From: an uncultured Lachnospira sp.
GTDB lineage: Bacteria; Bacillota; Clostridia; Lachnospirales; Lachnospiraceae
Length of the DNA: 64,000 nucleotides
Assembly: GCA_910587485.1 (NCBI GenBank)
Contig: CAJUKN010000013.1
Span: 1 to 64,000 of the forward strand
Reading direction: 5' to 3'
A model generated the notes under the pieces. The model ran no database searches. It had not been told where the DNA came from and saw nothing but the letters and a program-made list of their open reading frames with translations. Below, piece after piece: positions 49,147 to 59,023 of the stretch (the stretch's first letter is position 1; each line of letters opens with the position of its first letter). A program made the position numbers and the translations under genes.

Positions 49147-52100
49147 GCAAAAAGAGGCTATTTATTTAAACGGTCAAAATATATTGGTATCGGCAGCAGC
49201 AGGTTCAGGAAAAACGGCTGTTTTAGTGCAGAGAATTTTAGAAAAAATAACTTCTAAAGAAAATCCCATTGATGCAGACAGACTTGTTATTGTTACGTTT
49301 ACAAGAGCGGCTGCCGCTGAAATGAAACAGCGTTTAAGAAGTGCATTAGAAAAATTATGTGAAGAAAATCCAGATAATGAATTGTTAATACGACAACAGA
49401 CACTTATCAATAATGCACAGATTACAACGATTGATAGTTTTTGTTTAAATATTGTAAGAAATTATTTTGTCGATGTTGATATTGACCCCGGTTTTCGCAC
49501 AGCCGACGAAGGGGAATTAAAACTGTTGGAACATGATGTGCTTATGGCACTTATGGAAGAATATTACACAAAAGAAGATGAGGATTTTCAAAATCTTGTT
49601 GATGCATATGGAACGGGAAGAGATGACCGCAAAGTCATGGATATTATAAGCAATATTTATCATTTTGCACGCAGTTGTCCATGGGAAGAAGAATGGTACA
49701 ATCGTTGTGAGGAAATGTATAATATAAAAGATAAGGAACATTTTGAAAATCATTTGTGTGTTGTCAGTCTGTGGAACGATATAAAGCAGCAGTTAAAAGA
49801 TTATAGTTTAAGATATTCTAAAATGGAAACGATTTGTCTAAGTGAGGAGGGACCATTTACTTATCTTGAATGTATTGAGAACGAACATCAAGATATTAGA
49901 GCGTTGTTATCTGCAAAAACATTTTGTGAATTTTTAGAGTGTGTTCATCAAATTAATTTTGAAAGATTGCCAAGAGCAAAAAAAGATGTAGACGAAGACA
50001 AAAAAGACTACGTAAAAAATTGTAGAGACCGATATAAAGCCTATATTACAAAGACGCTTGCAGCAAAAGTATTGTCTGAAGATTATGATACAATGTATGA
50101 AAATATTATACGAAATGCGTCCTATGTGCGTAAGATGTTGGAATTGGCAAAAACACTTTCCGCATATATGCAGAAGGAAAAAAGAGAGCGAAATATTATT
50201 GATTTTAATGATATGGAGCATATGGCATTAAATATTCTTGTGCGAATTGAAGATGGAAAAAAAGTATATACCGAAGTGGCTAATACATTAGCAGAGTATT
50301 ATGAGGAGATATTAATTGATGAATATCAAGACAGTAATATGCTTCAAGAAGAAATATTAACAGCCGTTTCCAGAAAGCGATTGACGGATAAATTCGATAA
50401 TATTTATATGGTTGGTGATGTAAAGCAAAGTATTTATAAATTTAGAATGGCATGTCCAGAATTATTTATGGATAAATATAATTGTTATAAAGAAGTTGAA
50501 GATATAAAAGAAAAGGATGTAGAAATAAACAATGTAGAAGAAAAAGAATGGCAAGAAAAAAATATAAAAGATAGTTGTCTAAAAGAGGGGATAAAGATAG
50601 AATTACAAGCCAATTTCAGAAGCAGAAGCAATGTGCTTTACACTGCCAATGATGTGTTTAAAAGGCTTATGCACATGGATTATTGTGGTATTGAATATGA
50701 TGAGAAAGCACAATTAAATCTAGGTATGGAATATCCTGCTAGTCCAGAACAGATTTTTGTTCATAATAAAGCTTACCAAGCAGCAGGCTTTGATAAAAAA
50801 CCAGAAACTGAGGTACTTGTTGTTGCTAAAAGTGAAGATGAAAGAGAAAGCAGCGCATTGGAAGCGATGCGTGTATGCAATATGATTGAAGAGCTTGTTC
50901 ACCCTACAGACAAAATTGTTCATGTAGTGTATGACAAAACAATAACAGGAGGGTATCGCCCTATTCGATATAGTGATATTGTTATTTTGTCAAAAACGAT
51001 AATAGGCGTTGCAGATACTTTTGTTGATATTCTTATGAGTCAAGGGATACCCGCATACTGTGATACATCAGAAGGATATTTTAATGTAAGAGAAGTAAAG
51101 TTGATATTGAGTATGCTTACTGTGATTGATAATCCTTTACAAGATATTCCTATGGCAGCAGTATTGTTGTCTTACTTTGGAAGAATGGGTACAAAAGAAT
51201 TATCGCAAATAAGGGTAGCCGACAAAAGGATAAAATTGTATACTCAATTAAAAGAAAGTGAGAATCAAAAAGCAAAGGCATTTTTAGAATTGCTTTATCA
51301 ATATAGAGAAAAGTCCGAATATATGTCTGTGTATGATTTAATTTGGGATGTGATGTATAACACAGGTTATTATGACTATGTAGGAACGATGCCAGCAGGA
51401 AAAAGGCGTCAAGCAAATCTTGATATTTTAATGGAAAAAGCGAGAGCATATGAAAGTACAAGTTATCAGGGACTTTTTAATTTCTTGCGATATATTGAGC
51501 GATTGAAAAAATATAATGTTGAGTTAGGAGAAGCCTCTCTTCTTGGAAGCAATGATAATGTCGTGCGAATTATGAGTATTCACAAAAGTAAAGGTTTGGA
51601 ATTTCCAGTTGTTATCCTTACTGGTATGGGGAAAAAATTAAATCATGCCGATGCATTAGGAAGTGTGATTGTTCATCAAGAACTTGGAATTGGAGCAGAT
51701 TTAATTGATTTGGAGAAAAGAACCATGCAGCCCACTCTTATTAAGAATGCGATTTCAAAAAGCATTATTAAGGAAGATATCAGCGAGACGATGCGCGTTT
51801 TATATGTCGCTATGACAAGAGCAAGAGAAAAGCTGTTTATCACAGGAACTGTCAGCAATTTGGATACAGCGTTGTTAAAGTGGCAAAGAAAGGCAGAATC
51901 CATCAGCGAAAACAATCGATTTACATATGCGGATGTCGCAGAATGCGGCACTATGCTTGATATGATTATGCCTGTTTTATATTTAAAAGAAGGCAATGAG
52001 GGAAAATTTATAGTACATAATGAAAATGCTTATTTATGTAATAAAGAAAAACAGATTGATGAACAAGATATAGAATTTGAAGAACATTGTTCTGATGATA

Positions 52101-52822
52101 GCAAGACAAAGGAAGATTTTGATATTCTTCCTCCATATCCTTATAAACTGGATTCTGAAACAAGAACAAAAATTACGGTTTCAGAATTAAAGAAAATGCA
52201 ATATGATGCAGATATTGATGAGAGAATGGCAATGGATGCACATATTTTAGAAGCAATAGAGGCTGATATAGAGGAAGAATTGATTATTCCAAAGTTTTTG
52301 GAAGATACATCAAAACAGCAAGTTGCTGCAAACAGAGGTGTCGCGTATCATCGAATTATGGAATGTATTGATTTTGCAAATAATGATATTGAGGCGCAGC
52401 TTGATTGTTTATTAGAGCAAGAGTTTATTGACAAAGAACAAAAGCAATGTATTCGAGTTGCTGATATTAAACGATTTTGTGATTCTAAGTTAGGAAGACG
52501 AGTCGCCAAAGCAGATACCCAAAAGAGATTATGGAGAGAACAGCCGTTTGTCTTTTTGATGGACGATGGTCCTGATATGCTTATTCAAGGGGTTATTGAT
52601 TTGTATTTTGTTGAAGATGGAGCAATAACAGTTATTGATTATAAGACAGACCGCGTTGCAAAGGGGAAAGAAGGTGTTGATGAATTAATAAATCGATACG
52701 CTGTTCAGTTAGATTATTATAGTAAAGCATTACATCAGTTGACAGGGCTTCCAGTAAAAGAACAAATTATTTATTCTTTTTGTTTAGGGCAGGAAATTAT
52801 TGTACAAAATTTAGGTGGTTGA
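49124..52822 (+). CDS. addA: AddAB helicase-nuclease, AddA subunit
   Basis: 1232 residues from ATG 49124 (MANQWTDKQKEA), behind GGGGAGG, overlapping addB by 23 bases. UvrD-type helicase: Walker A SAAAGSGKTAVL, TIDSFC, motif II LIDEYQDSN, VGDVKQSIYKFR and IMSIHKSKGLEFP, with VLYVAMTRAREKL as motif VI. The C-terminal RecB-type nuclease has VIDYKTD. Full length for the family. Confidence 0.97.
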   Translation: MANQWTDKQKEAIYLNGQNILVSAAAGSGKTAVLVQRILEKITSKENPIDADRLVIVTFTRAAAAEMKQRLRSALEKLCEENPDNELLIRQQTLINNAQITTIDSFCLNIVRNYFVDVDIDPGFRTADEGELKLLEHDVLMALMEEYYTKEDEDFQNLVDAYGTGRDDRKVMDIISNIYHFARSCPWEEEWYNRCEEMYNIKDKEHFENHLCVVSLWNDIKQQLKDYSLRYSKMETICLSEEGPFTYLECIENEHQDIRALLSAKTFCEFLECVHQINFERLPRAKKDVDEDKKDYVKNCRDRYKAYITKTLAAKVLSEDYDTMYENIIRNASYVRKMLELAKTLSAYMQKEKRERNIIDFNDMEHMALNILVRIEDGKKVYTEVANTLAEYYEEILIDEYQDSNMLQEEILTAVSRKRLTDKFDNIYMVGDVKQSIYKFRMACPELFMDKYNCYKEVEDIKEKDVEINNVEEKEWQEKNIKDSCLKEGIKIELQANFRSRSNVLYTANDVFKRLMHMDYCGIEYDEKAQLNLGMEYPASPEQIFVHNKAYQAAGFDKKPETEVLVVAKSEDERESSALEAMRVCNMIEELVHPTDKIVHVVYDKTITGGYRPIRYSDIVILSKTIIGVADTFVDILMSQGIPAYCDTSEGYFNVREVKLILSMLTVIDNPLQDIPMAAVLLSYFGRMGTKELSQIRVADKRIKLYTQLKESENQKAKAFLELLYQYREKSEYMSVYDLIWDVMYNTGYYDYVGTMPAGKRRQANLDILMEKARAYESTSYQGLFNFLRYIERLKKYNVELGEASLLGSNDNVVRIMSIHKSKGLEFPVVILTGMGKKLNHADALGSVIVHQELGIGADLIDLEKRTMQPTLIKNAISKSIIKEDISETMRVLYVAMTRAREKLFITGTVSNLDTALLKWQRKAESISENNRFTYADVAECGTMLDMIMPVLYLKEGNEGKFIVHNENAYLCNKEKQIDEQDIEFEEHCSDDSKTKEDFDILPPYPYKLDSETRTKITVSELKKMQYDADIDERMAMDAHILEAIEADIEEELIIPKFLEDTSKQQVAANRGVAYHRIMECIDFANNDIEAQLDCLLEQEFIDKEQKQCIRVADIKRFCDSKLGRRVAKADTQKRLWREQPFVFLMDDGPDMLIQGVIDLYFVEDGAITVIDYKTDRVAKGKEGVDELINRYAVQLDYYSKALHQLTGLPVKEQIIYSFCLGQEIIVQNLGG

Positions 52823-52848
52823 AGTTGAGGGCTTATTGAGATATAATA

Positions 52849-52916
52849 ACCACAGCAAAGCTGTGGTATAATAATCTCAGCAAAAGCCGAGCTATAAAAG
52901 TTTGCTGTGCAAACTT
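52849..52916. repeat. Three short hairpins after addA
   Basis: ACCACAGC/GCTGTGGT (52849-52867), CTCAGC/GCCGAG (52875-52891) and AAGTTTGC/GCAAACTT (52899-52916, family B). No T run, so they may be RNA-stabilising or translation-control elements rather than terminators. Confidence 0.55.
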
Positions 52917-53018
52917 CGGGCGTTTCATTATGTAAAAAATTATGATATAATAGGTTTAATAACATGGACAAGTTTGCGCTAAACTCGCAGATGGAGCAAG
53001 AATGGAGGAATAATATTA

Positions 53019-53276
53019 ATGATAAGAACATACAGTGTGAAATTTAAGAGTAAAAGTAAGCTGTTAGATACACAAGATAAGGTAGAGGACGTAAGAAAGT
53101 CTATTTTTGAACATACAAAAGCAACCGATGTTGTAATAAAAGATGAAGGACAGATTGTTACTATTGAGGCTGAGGATGAACAATTTTCAGAAGTGATGAA
53201 TGGTGTTGTCAATGTATTTAGAAGAATTGATGATAAATCAGAAGTGAGTTATAAGTTTGAACTTAATAGGGCGTAG
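53019..53276 (+). CDS. Uncharacterised 85-residue protein
   Basis: ATG behind GGAGG. An alternating pattern of strands and helices over 85 residues (MIRTYSVKFKSKSKL ... VSYKFELNRA), no Cys, no membrane segment; could be a small alpha-beta fold. No family recognised. Ends at a family A hairpin before prfC. Confidence 0.7.
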   Translation: MIRTYSVKFKSKSKLLDTQDKVEDVRKSIFEHTKATDVVIKDEGQIVTIEAEDEQFSEVMNGVVNVFRRIDDKSEVSYKFELNRA

Positions 53277-53300
53277 TAATGCAAAATATTAGGTTGATAG

Positions 53301-53342
53301 AGGCTGTCGCAAAATAAAACATTTCTTTTGCAGCAGCCTTAT
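53301..53342 (+). terminator. Family A hairpin terminator (short form)
   Basis: AGGCTGTCGCAAAA pairs with TTTTGCAGCAGCCT around 11 bases. Same arms as the longer family A palindromes. Confidence 0.7.
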
Positions 53343-53421
53343 ACTAACAAAAAATAGAAATGAAAATTATTAGTTGTAGTTTTTGATTGCAATTTAAAGA
53401 TTGATATGGAGGGGTTTAACA

Positions 53422-55056
53422 GTGGATTTAGATACAATGGAAATTTTCCCATTTCCTGAAGGAAGAATGATGAAAGAGGAGATTAACAAACGCAGAACAT
53501 TTGCTATTATTTCTCACCCTGATGCAGGTAAAACAACACTTACAGAAAAGTTTTTGCTATATGGCAAAGCCATTAATCTTGCTGGTTCAGTTAAGGGAAA
53601 GAAAACTGCAAAACATGCTGTTTCAGACTGGATGGAGATAGAAAAAGAGAGAGGTATCTCCGTAACATCATCTGTATTGCAGTTTAATTATGATGGTTAT
53701 TGTATCAATATATTGGATACACCCGGACATGAGGATTTCTCGGAGGATACGTATCGAACACTTATGGCAGCAGATTCCGCAGTTATGGTAATCGATGCAT
53801 CAAAGGGTGTGGAGAAGCAGACAATTAAACTGTTTAAGGTTTGTGTGCTGCGGCATATTCCTATTTTTACATTTATCAATAAGATGGACAGAGAAGCCAA
53901 CGACCCATTTGAGCTGTTAGATGATATTGAAAAAGTGCTTGGAATCAGCACATGTCCAATGAATTGGCCAATAGGCTGTGGCAAAGAATTTAAGGGCGTC
54001 TATAACCGAGATAAAAAGGAAGTTTCTTTATTTCAGGCAGCCATGAACGGTCAGCGTGAAGTTGATGTAAAAACAATCTCCATTTCAGATAATGCGCTTG
54101 TTTCCGAGATAGGACAAGATTTTTATGAAAAATTAAATGATGATATTGAATTGTTAGATGGGGCAAGTGCAGAGTATGATTTAGATACGATACAGGCGGG
54201 CAATCTCACACCTGTATTTTTTGGTTCAGCACTTACAAATTTTGGCGTTGAGACCTTTTTGCAGCATTTTTTAAGTATGACAACAGCGCCATTGCCTAGA
54301 AATTCAAGTATTGGTTTAATTGACCCTGTTGAGGCGCAATTTTCCGCTTTTGTCTTTAAAATACAGGCAAATATGAACAAAGCACACAGAGATAGAATTG
54401 CGTTTATGCGTATTTGTTCTGGGCAATTTATAGCTGGAATGGAGGCAAATCATGTGCAAGGTGGAAAAAAGATACGCCTTTCACAGCCACAACAAATGAT
54501 GGCGCAAGAAAGACACATTGTAAAAGAAGCCTATGCAGGCGATATTATTGGTGTGTTTGACCCCGGCATTTTTTCAATAGGAGATACGATATGCCTATCA
54601 GATAAAAAATTTCAATATGAAGGTATACCTACATTTGCACCAGAACATTTTGCTAGAGTAAGGCAAGTTGATACCATGAAGAGAAAACAATTTGTTAAAG
54701 GAATTAGCCAGATTGCACAAGAAGGCGCTATTCAGATATTTCAGGAATTTAATTCAGGTATGGAAGAAATTATTGTCGGTGTTGTTGGTGTGCTTCAATT
54801 TGAAGTGTTGGAATATCGCTTAAAGAATGAGTATAATGTGGAAATTAAACTTGAAAAACTCCCATATGAGTATATTCGCTGGATTGAAGATGCACAACAT
54901 GTTGATATGAATAAAATTGTTGGAACATCAGATATGAAAAAGATAAAAGACTTAAAAGATAATCCGCTTTTATTGTTTGTAAACAGTTGGAGTGTTAATA
55001 TGGTACTGGAGAGAAACGAGGGATTAAAGCTCTCAGAGTTTGGAAGAAATAATTAG
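53422..55056 (+). CDS. prfC: Peptide chain release factor 3
   Basis: GTG start at 53422, nine bases after GGAGGGG; 544 residues. GTPase that ejects RF1/RF2 after termination. G1 SHPDAGKTTLTEK, G2 region RGISVTSS, G3 DTPGHEDFSEDTY, G4 NKMDREA. The RF3 C-terminal domain shows VVGVLQFEVLEYRLKNEY. The N-terminus has about 18 residues before the usual start. Stop is 28 bases from the next gene. Confidence 0.95.
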   Translation: MDLDTMEIFPFPEGRMMKEEINKRRTFAIISHPDAGKTTLTEKFLLYGKAINLAGSVKGKKTAKHAVSDWMEIEKERGISVTSSVLQFNYDGYCINILDTPGHEDFSEDTYRTLMAADSAVMVIDASKGVEKQTIKLFKVCVLRHIPIFTFINKMDREANDPFELLDDIEKVLGISTCPMNWPIGCGKEFKGVYNRDKKEVSLFQAAMNGQREVDVKTISISDNALVSEIGQDFYEKLNDDIELLDGASAEYDLDTIQAGNLTPVFFGSALTNFGVETFLQHFLSMTTAPLPRNSSIGLIDPVEAQFSAFVFKIQANMNKAHRDRIAFMRICSGQFIAGMEANHVQGGKKIRLSQPQQMMAQERHIVKEAYAGDIIGVFDPGIFSIGDTICLSDKKFQYEGIPTFAPEHFARVRQVDTMKRKQFVKGISQIAQEGAIQIFQEFNSGMEEIIVGVVGVLQFEVLEYRLKNEYNVEIKLEKLPYEYIRWIEDAQHVDMNKIVGTSDMKKIKDLKDNPLLLFVNSWSVNMVLERNEGLKLSEFGRNN

Positions 55057-55084
55057 GCAAAGACATGATTAATGGAGGGGTACT

Positions 55085-57121
55085 GTGAAGAGATGGAAAA
55101 GAGTAATAATAAGTTTACTTCTCATATTCGTGATGATTTTTTCAGGAATCGTACTAAACACATTTGTTTTTAATCCAGAGTATGTAAGAGCAGATGAAAT
55201 TATAGGAAAAGGCGAAGTGAATGCCGATGTCACAGGATTAAGAATCAGGACAAGCACATCTACTTCGGATAACAGTAATATTATAACAGTCGTCAATGGA
55301 GGCTTTGGGTTTGATATATATGATAAGGTATATACAAGCGATACATATTACTGGTATAAAATTGGTTTTCATTATGATGGCTCGTACACATATGGATATA
55401 TAAGCGGCGAATTTGTCCATGAAATCATTGTATATGAGGAAGAAAAAGATTTTGAAGAATACTTAGATAAACAACAATTTCCAGAATCCTATAAAGAGGG
55501 ATTGCGAAATCTTCATGCGCGCTATCCAAAGTGGGTATTTGTAGCAGACCATGTTGGAAAAGATTGGAATGAAGTTGTTGAAAATGAAAATGCAATAGGC
55601 AGAAGCTTAATCCATGAGTCTTCTATCAGTTCATGGAAATCTATTGAAGAAGGATGTTATGATTGGGATTCGGATAGATGGATAGTGTTTGACAGTGGTG
55701 GTTGGGTTCAAGCCTCAAGCGAGTTGGTTCAATATGCACTGGATGCAAGAAATTTTCTAAATGAGACCAATATTTTTATGTTTGAGCGTTTGTCTTACAA
55801 TTCTAATTTACATATGGAAAGTGGCATTGATAATATTATTCGCAATACTTTTATGAATGGTTCCTCACATGATTTATATTATAATGGAACCTATTATACC
55901 TATGCCTCTGGCTTATTAAAAGCAGGACAAGAGTCCGGTGTAAGCCCATATCATTTGGCATCAAGAATTATACAAGAGCAGGGAAGTTCTGGATATGGAG
56001 GAAGTATATCTGGTACTATATCCGGATACGAGGGCTATTATAATTATTATAATCAAGGTGCTTTTGCTGCCAATGGGCAAAGTGCTGTTGTCAATGGTTT
56101 AATCTATGCAAAACGATACGATGAGGAGACGCTTCGTCCATGGAATAGTAGAATGTTATCTATTATTGGCGGTGCTAAAATTATTGGGAAAAATTATATT
56201 AATCGTGGACAAGATACCATTTATTATGAAAAATTTGATATGGTATCACCATATTGGCATCAATATATGACCAATATATTGGCGGCGAGAAGTGAATCTG
56301 TAACAGCCGCTAAGGCGTATTCCGATGAAATCAAGGAAAATACAGCATTAGTATTTACAATACCTGTATATGAGAATATGCCAGAGTCTGCTTGTCCAAT
56401 ACCAGAAGGCGATGGAAGTCCAAATAATCTTCTTAAAAATTTAGAGGTAGAAGGTTATACATTGACGCCTTCATTTAATAAATATACAACAGAGTATACA
56501 TTAGTTGTTGAAAATGATGTTGATACAATTCATATTCTTGCTGAGGCACTGGGCGATGTAAATAGTATTGAAGGTTTAGGGCAAAAGGATTTGTCCGTTG
56601 GTGATAATGTTTTTGATATTGATGTCAATGCAGGAAATGGTACAACAAGAACCTATACGATTACAGTTGCTAGAAAGGCAAGTGAAAAAGAGCCAATATC
56701 GTTTACTTCAGATTATACGTTTAACAGGGACGACCATACAGTAAGTGGAATTGAACTGGGAAGTACGATTCAAGATGTCGTTGGGGCTGTACATATTGAA
56801 GGACCAGCCGTTTTAAAAGTATATGATAAAAATGACATTGAAAAGACATCTGGTATTATTGGTACAGGTGATATTCTTAAAATTGTTTCAGATGATGGGA
56901 TATTTGAACAGTTTACTGTTATTTTATATGGAGATGTCAATGGTGATGGCGAGATTGATTTGTTGGATATTGTTCGACTAAAAAGAAATATGTTAGGTTG
57001 GATTGATTTATCCGATATTTATATGAAAGCAGCTGATGTCAATCGAAAAGATGGAGTAGACTTAATTGATATTGTTGCGATTAAAAATCATATACTTGGC
57101 GTAAAAACGATTGTTCAGTAG
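55085..57121 (+). CDS. Secreted glucosaminidase with SH3, cadherin-like and dockerin domains
   Basis: 678 residues, GTG start behind GGAGGGG. Order: signal peptide (about 1-36), SH3b (about 46-115), linker, glucosaminidase-type domain with ASRIIQEQGSSG (about 250-400), a cadherin-like beta-sandwich (about 440-535), a small beta domain, then a type I dockerin (about 616-675). The first dockerin calcium loop, DVNGDGEIDLLD, is perfect; the second, DVNRKDGVDLID, has Lys where Asp is normal. It should cleave peptidoglycan glycan strands outside the cell. A dockerin on a wall hydrolase implies docking to a cohesin, and the next gene encodes one. Confidence 0.9.
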   Translation: MKRWKRVIISLLLIFVMIFSGIVLNTFVFNPEYVRADEIIGKGEVNADVTGLRIRTSTSTSDNSNIITVVNGGFGFDIYDKVYTSDTYYWYKIGFHYDGSYTYGYISGEFVHEIIVYEEEKDFEEYLDKQQFPESYKEGLRNLHARYPKWVFVADHVGKDWNEVVENENAIGRSLIHESSISSWKSIEEGCYDWDSDRWIVFDSGGWVQASSELVQYALDARNFLNETNIFMFERLSYNSNLHMESGIDNIIRNTFMNGSSHDLYYNGTYYTYASGLLKAGQESGVSPYHLASRIIQEQGSSGYGGSISGTISGYEGYYNYYNQGAFAANGQSAVVNGLIYAKRYDEETLRPWNSRMLSIIGGAKIIGKNYINRGQDTIYYEKFDMVSPYWHQYMTNILAARSESVTAAKAYSDEIKENTALVFTIPVYENMPESACPIPEGDGSPNNLLKNLEVEGYTLTPSFNKYTTEYTLVVENDVDTIHILAEALGDVNSIEGLGQKDLSVGDNVFDIDVNAGNGTTRTYTITVARKASEKEPISFTSDYTFNRDDHTVSGIELGSTIQDVVGAVHIEGPAVLKVYDKNDIEKTSGIIGTGDILKIVSDDGIFEQFTVILYGDVNGDGEIDLLDIVRLKRNMLGWIDLSDIYMKAADVNRKDGVDLIDIVAIKNHILGVKTIVQ

Positions 57122-57212
57122 ATAAGTGTTCATATATTGGCTGATACAGAGTTACTATAATTTTTTGGTTGAAAGGTTTTTACGCAAAAACAGCGCAGAA
57201 ATGAGGATTAAA

Positions 57213-58745
57213 ATGAAAAAGCAGCATCCGTTTAAGATGTATATAATATATTTTTTAACTATATTTTTAATATTAACAACTACAAAAGCATATGCAGCAG
57301 GAACAGCGAATGTTTCTGTTGGTTCAGCAAGTGGAGATGTTGGGGAACAAGTAACAATTGATGTCAATATCTCTTCAGATACGGATATTGGAGCGACAAA
57401 AATGTATATTTCATATGATGCCAATATGCTTGAAGCAGTTTCTGGCGGTGATAACAGGGGCGGCGGAACTGTTATGTGGATTGATACAGATACATATCAG
57501 TCTAAAACAGTATCACTTACATTTAAGATATTAAAAGCGGGTACTTCTTCAATCAGTGTTTCGCCGGGCTCACAGTTGGCTGATATGAGTGAAGACTATA
57601 TGCAGATTACAAGAGGCTCAGGAACAGTAACAGGAAATGCGCCAGCAAGTTATTCTGATGATAATAAACTTTCGTCTCTTGAGATAAGTCCGGGAAGATT
57701 AAGTCCTGCATTTTCACCAGATGTTACATCTTATACAGCAACGATTGATTCTGATACACAAAGGCTTACAGTAAGCGCACATCCAAATGATTCTAAAGCT
57801 TCGGTTTCTGTTACAGGAACAAGGATGGATTATGGTGATAATACAACGACTATTACAGTAACAGCAGAAAATGGCTCAACAAAATCTTATGTTATAAAAA
57901 CGTATCGTCCACAACCAAGTAATAACGAAACAACAAAAACAGAAGAGAGTACTACAACACAGGCAGATAATCCAGTTCAAAATGATACCAATACGACCAC
58001 TATCAATGGAGTAAAATATGAATTTGACAATGATTTTACAGTTCATACGCTGCCAGATGGATTTACAGAAACAACGATTTCATATAATGGTAAGGAGATG
58101 AATGCGGCAAAAGGTTTTGGTGATAAAGTAATATTGATGTATTTAGAAGCTGCATCATCGGATGGAAAATCTGGATTTTATATGTATGACAGTGTGAGGG
58201 AATCATTTACACCATATGTAGAGGTATCACAGCCAAGAAATCGAATTTGTTTTCTTCCAATTACAGACGATATGGAAATTCCTTCTGGATACAAAGTTAC
58301 TAAAGTTCAGATATCAGGACAAGATACACAGATACTTATAGGAGACAGCAAAGAATATTATTTAATCTATGGAACAGACCAAGATGGTAATGTTGGCTGG
58401 TATTGTTATGACAATAAATTTGGCACAATACAACGATTTTTTGCTTTGCCAGATGCTGTGCAGACCTATACAAAGCCAGATGTGACAACAAATTCAACAC
58501 TACAAACAAATTCAGGCAACCGTGTTCGAGAAATAATTGCCATTGTAGCAGTTGTGTTGGCATTGGCCTCCATTGCAGCTTGTGCTTATATTGTAATAAA
58601 TAATATGAAAAAGGTTGAAAAAATGAAAAGGGCAATGGCTGAAACATTAAATTTAGACAATCAAGACCCTTTTTATGAGGTGGAACCAAACATAATACAT
58701 GAGGAACCTTCACAGGTGGATTTATATGATATAGACGAAGAATAA
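57213..58745 (+). CDS. Membrane-anchored cohesin-domain surface protein
   Basis: 510 residues from ATG 57213 (MKKQHPFKMY), six bases after GAGG; the longer frame has no ribosome site. Order: signal peptide (about 1-29), cohesin-like domain (about 31-143: GDVGEQVTIDVNISSDTDIG, YISYDANMLEAVSGG), cadherin-like sandwich (about 155-240), Thr/Asn-rich spacer, a beta domain, one membrane helix (about 438-462) and an acidic cytoplasmic tail of 48 residues. The helix near the C-terminus would hold the cohesin at the cell surface. It follows the dockerin enzyme by 91 bases, so the pair is probably an operon. Confidence 0.85.
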   Translation: MKKQHPFKMYIIYFLTIFLILTTTKAYAAGTANVSVGSASGDVGEQVTIDVNISSDTDIGATKMYISYDANMLEAVSGGDNRGGGTVMWIDTDTYQSKTVSLTFKILKAGTSSISVSPGSQLADMSEDYMQITRGSGTVTGNAPASYSDDNKLSSLEISPGRLSPAFSPDVTSYTATIDSDTQRLTVSAHPNDSKASVSVTGTRMDYGDNTTTITVTAENGSTKSYVIKTYRPQPSNNETTKTEESTTTQADNPVQNDTNTTTINGVKYEFDNDFTVHTLPDGFTETTISYNGKEMNAAKGFGDKVILMYLEAASSDGKSGFYMYDSVRESFTPYVEVSQPRNRICFLPITDDMEIPSGYKVTKVQISGQDTQILIGDSKEYYLIYGTDQDGNVGWYCYDNKFGTIQRFFALPDAVQTYTKPDVTTNSTLQTNSGNRVREIIAIVAVVLALASIAACAYIVINNMKKVEKMKRAMAETLNLDNQDPFYEVEPNIIHEEPSQVDLYDIDEE

Positions 58746-59023
58746 ATTTTTTTAAAGAATAAACCTATTTTTGCATCATAAACATTGATTCCGAACATAA
58801 CTTACTATAACAGAGTAATTTACCAGTAAATAGTTTGTTGTGTTCGGAATTGTAAGTTTGAGCAAGAGTGGGGGATTTAGTGTGAAAAATAGTACTCATG
58901 TACTTATTTTTCACACGCCTATTTGTGCCAAAGCGTCACAAATAAGGCTTGATGCGACAATAGAAATCGCTTTCGCGAATTTCTATTGCGCAATTCCTAC
59001 GCTACACTTCGGAATGGGGGATT
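58746..59023. other. Gap made of five consecutive hairpins
   Basis: In order: 58790-58848 (TCCGAACATAAC/GTTGTGTTCGGA), 58880-58916 (GTGTGAAAAATA/TATTTTTCACAC type), 58917-58948 (GCCTATTTGTG/CACAAATAAGGC), 58958-58988 (CAATAGAAAT/ATTTCTATTG), 58992-59015 (ATTCC/GGAAT). The last is the family C leader. Confidence 0.75.
58992..59020 (+). promoter_or_regulatory. ATTCC...GGAAT hairpin leader (family C copy 3)
   Basis: ATTCCTACGCTACACTTCGG then AATGGGGG, four bases from the ATG at 59024. The preceding TTCTATTGCGCA is shared exactly with the copy at 17106. Confidence 0.6.
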
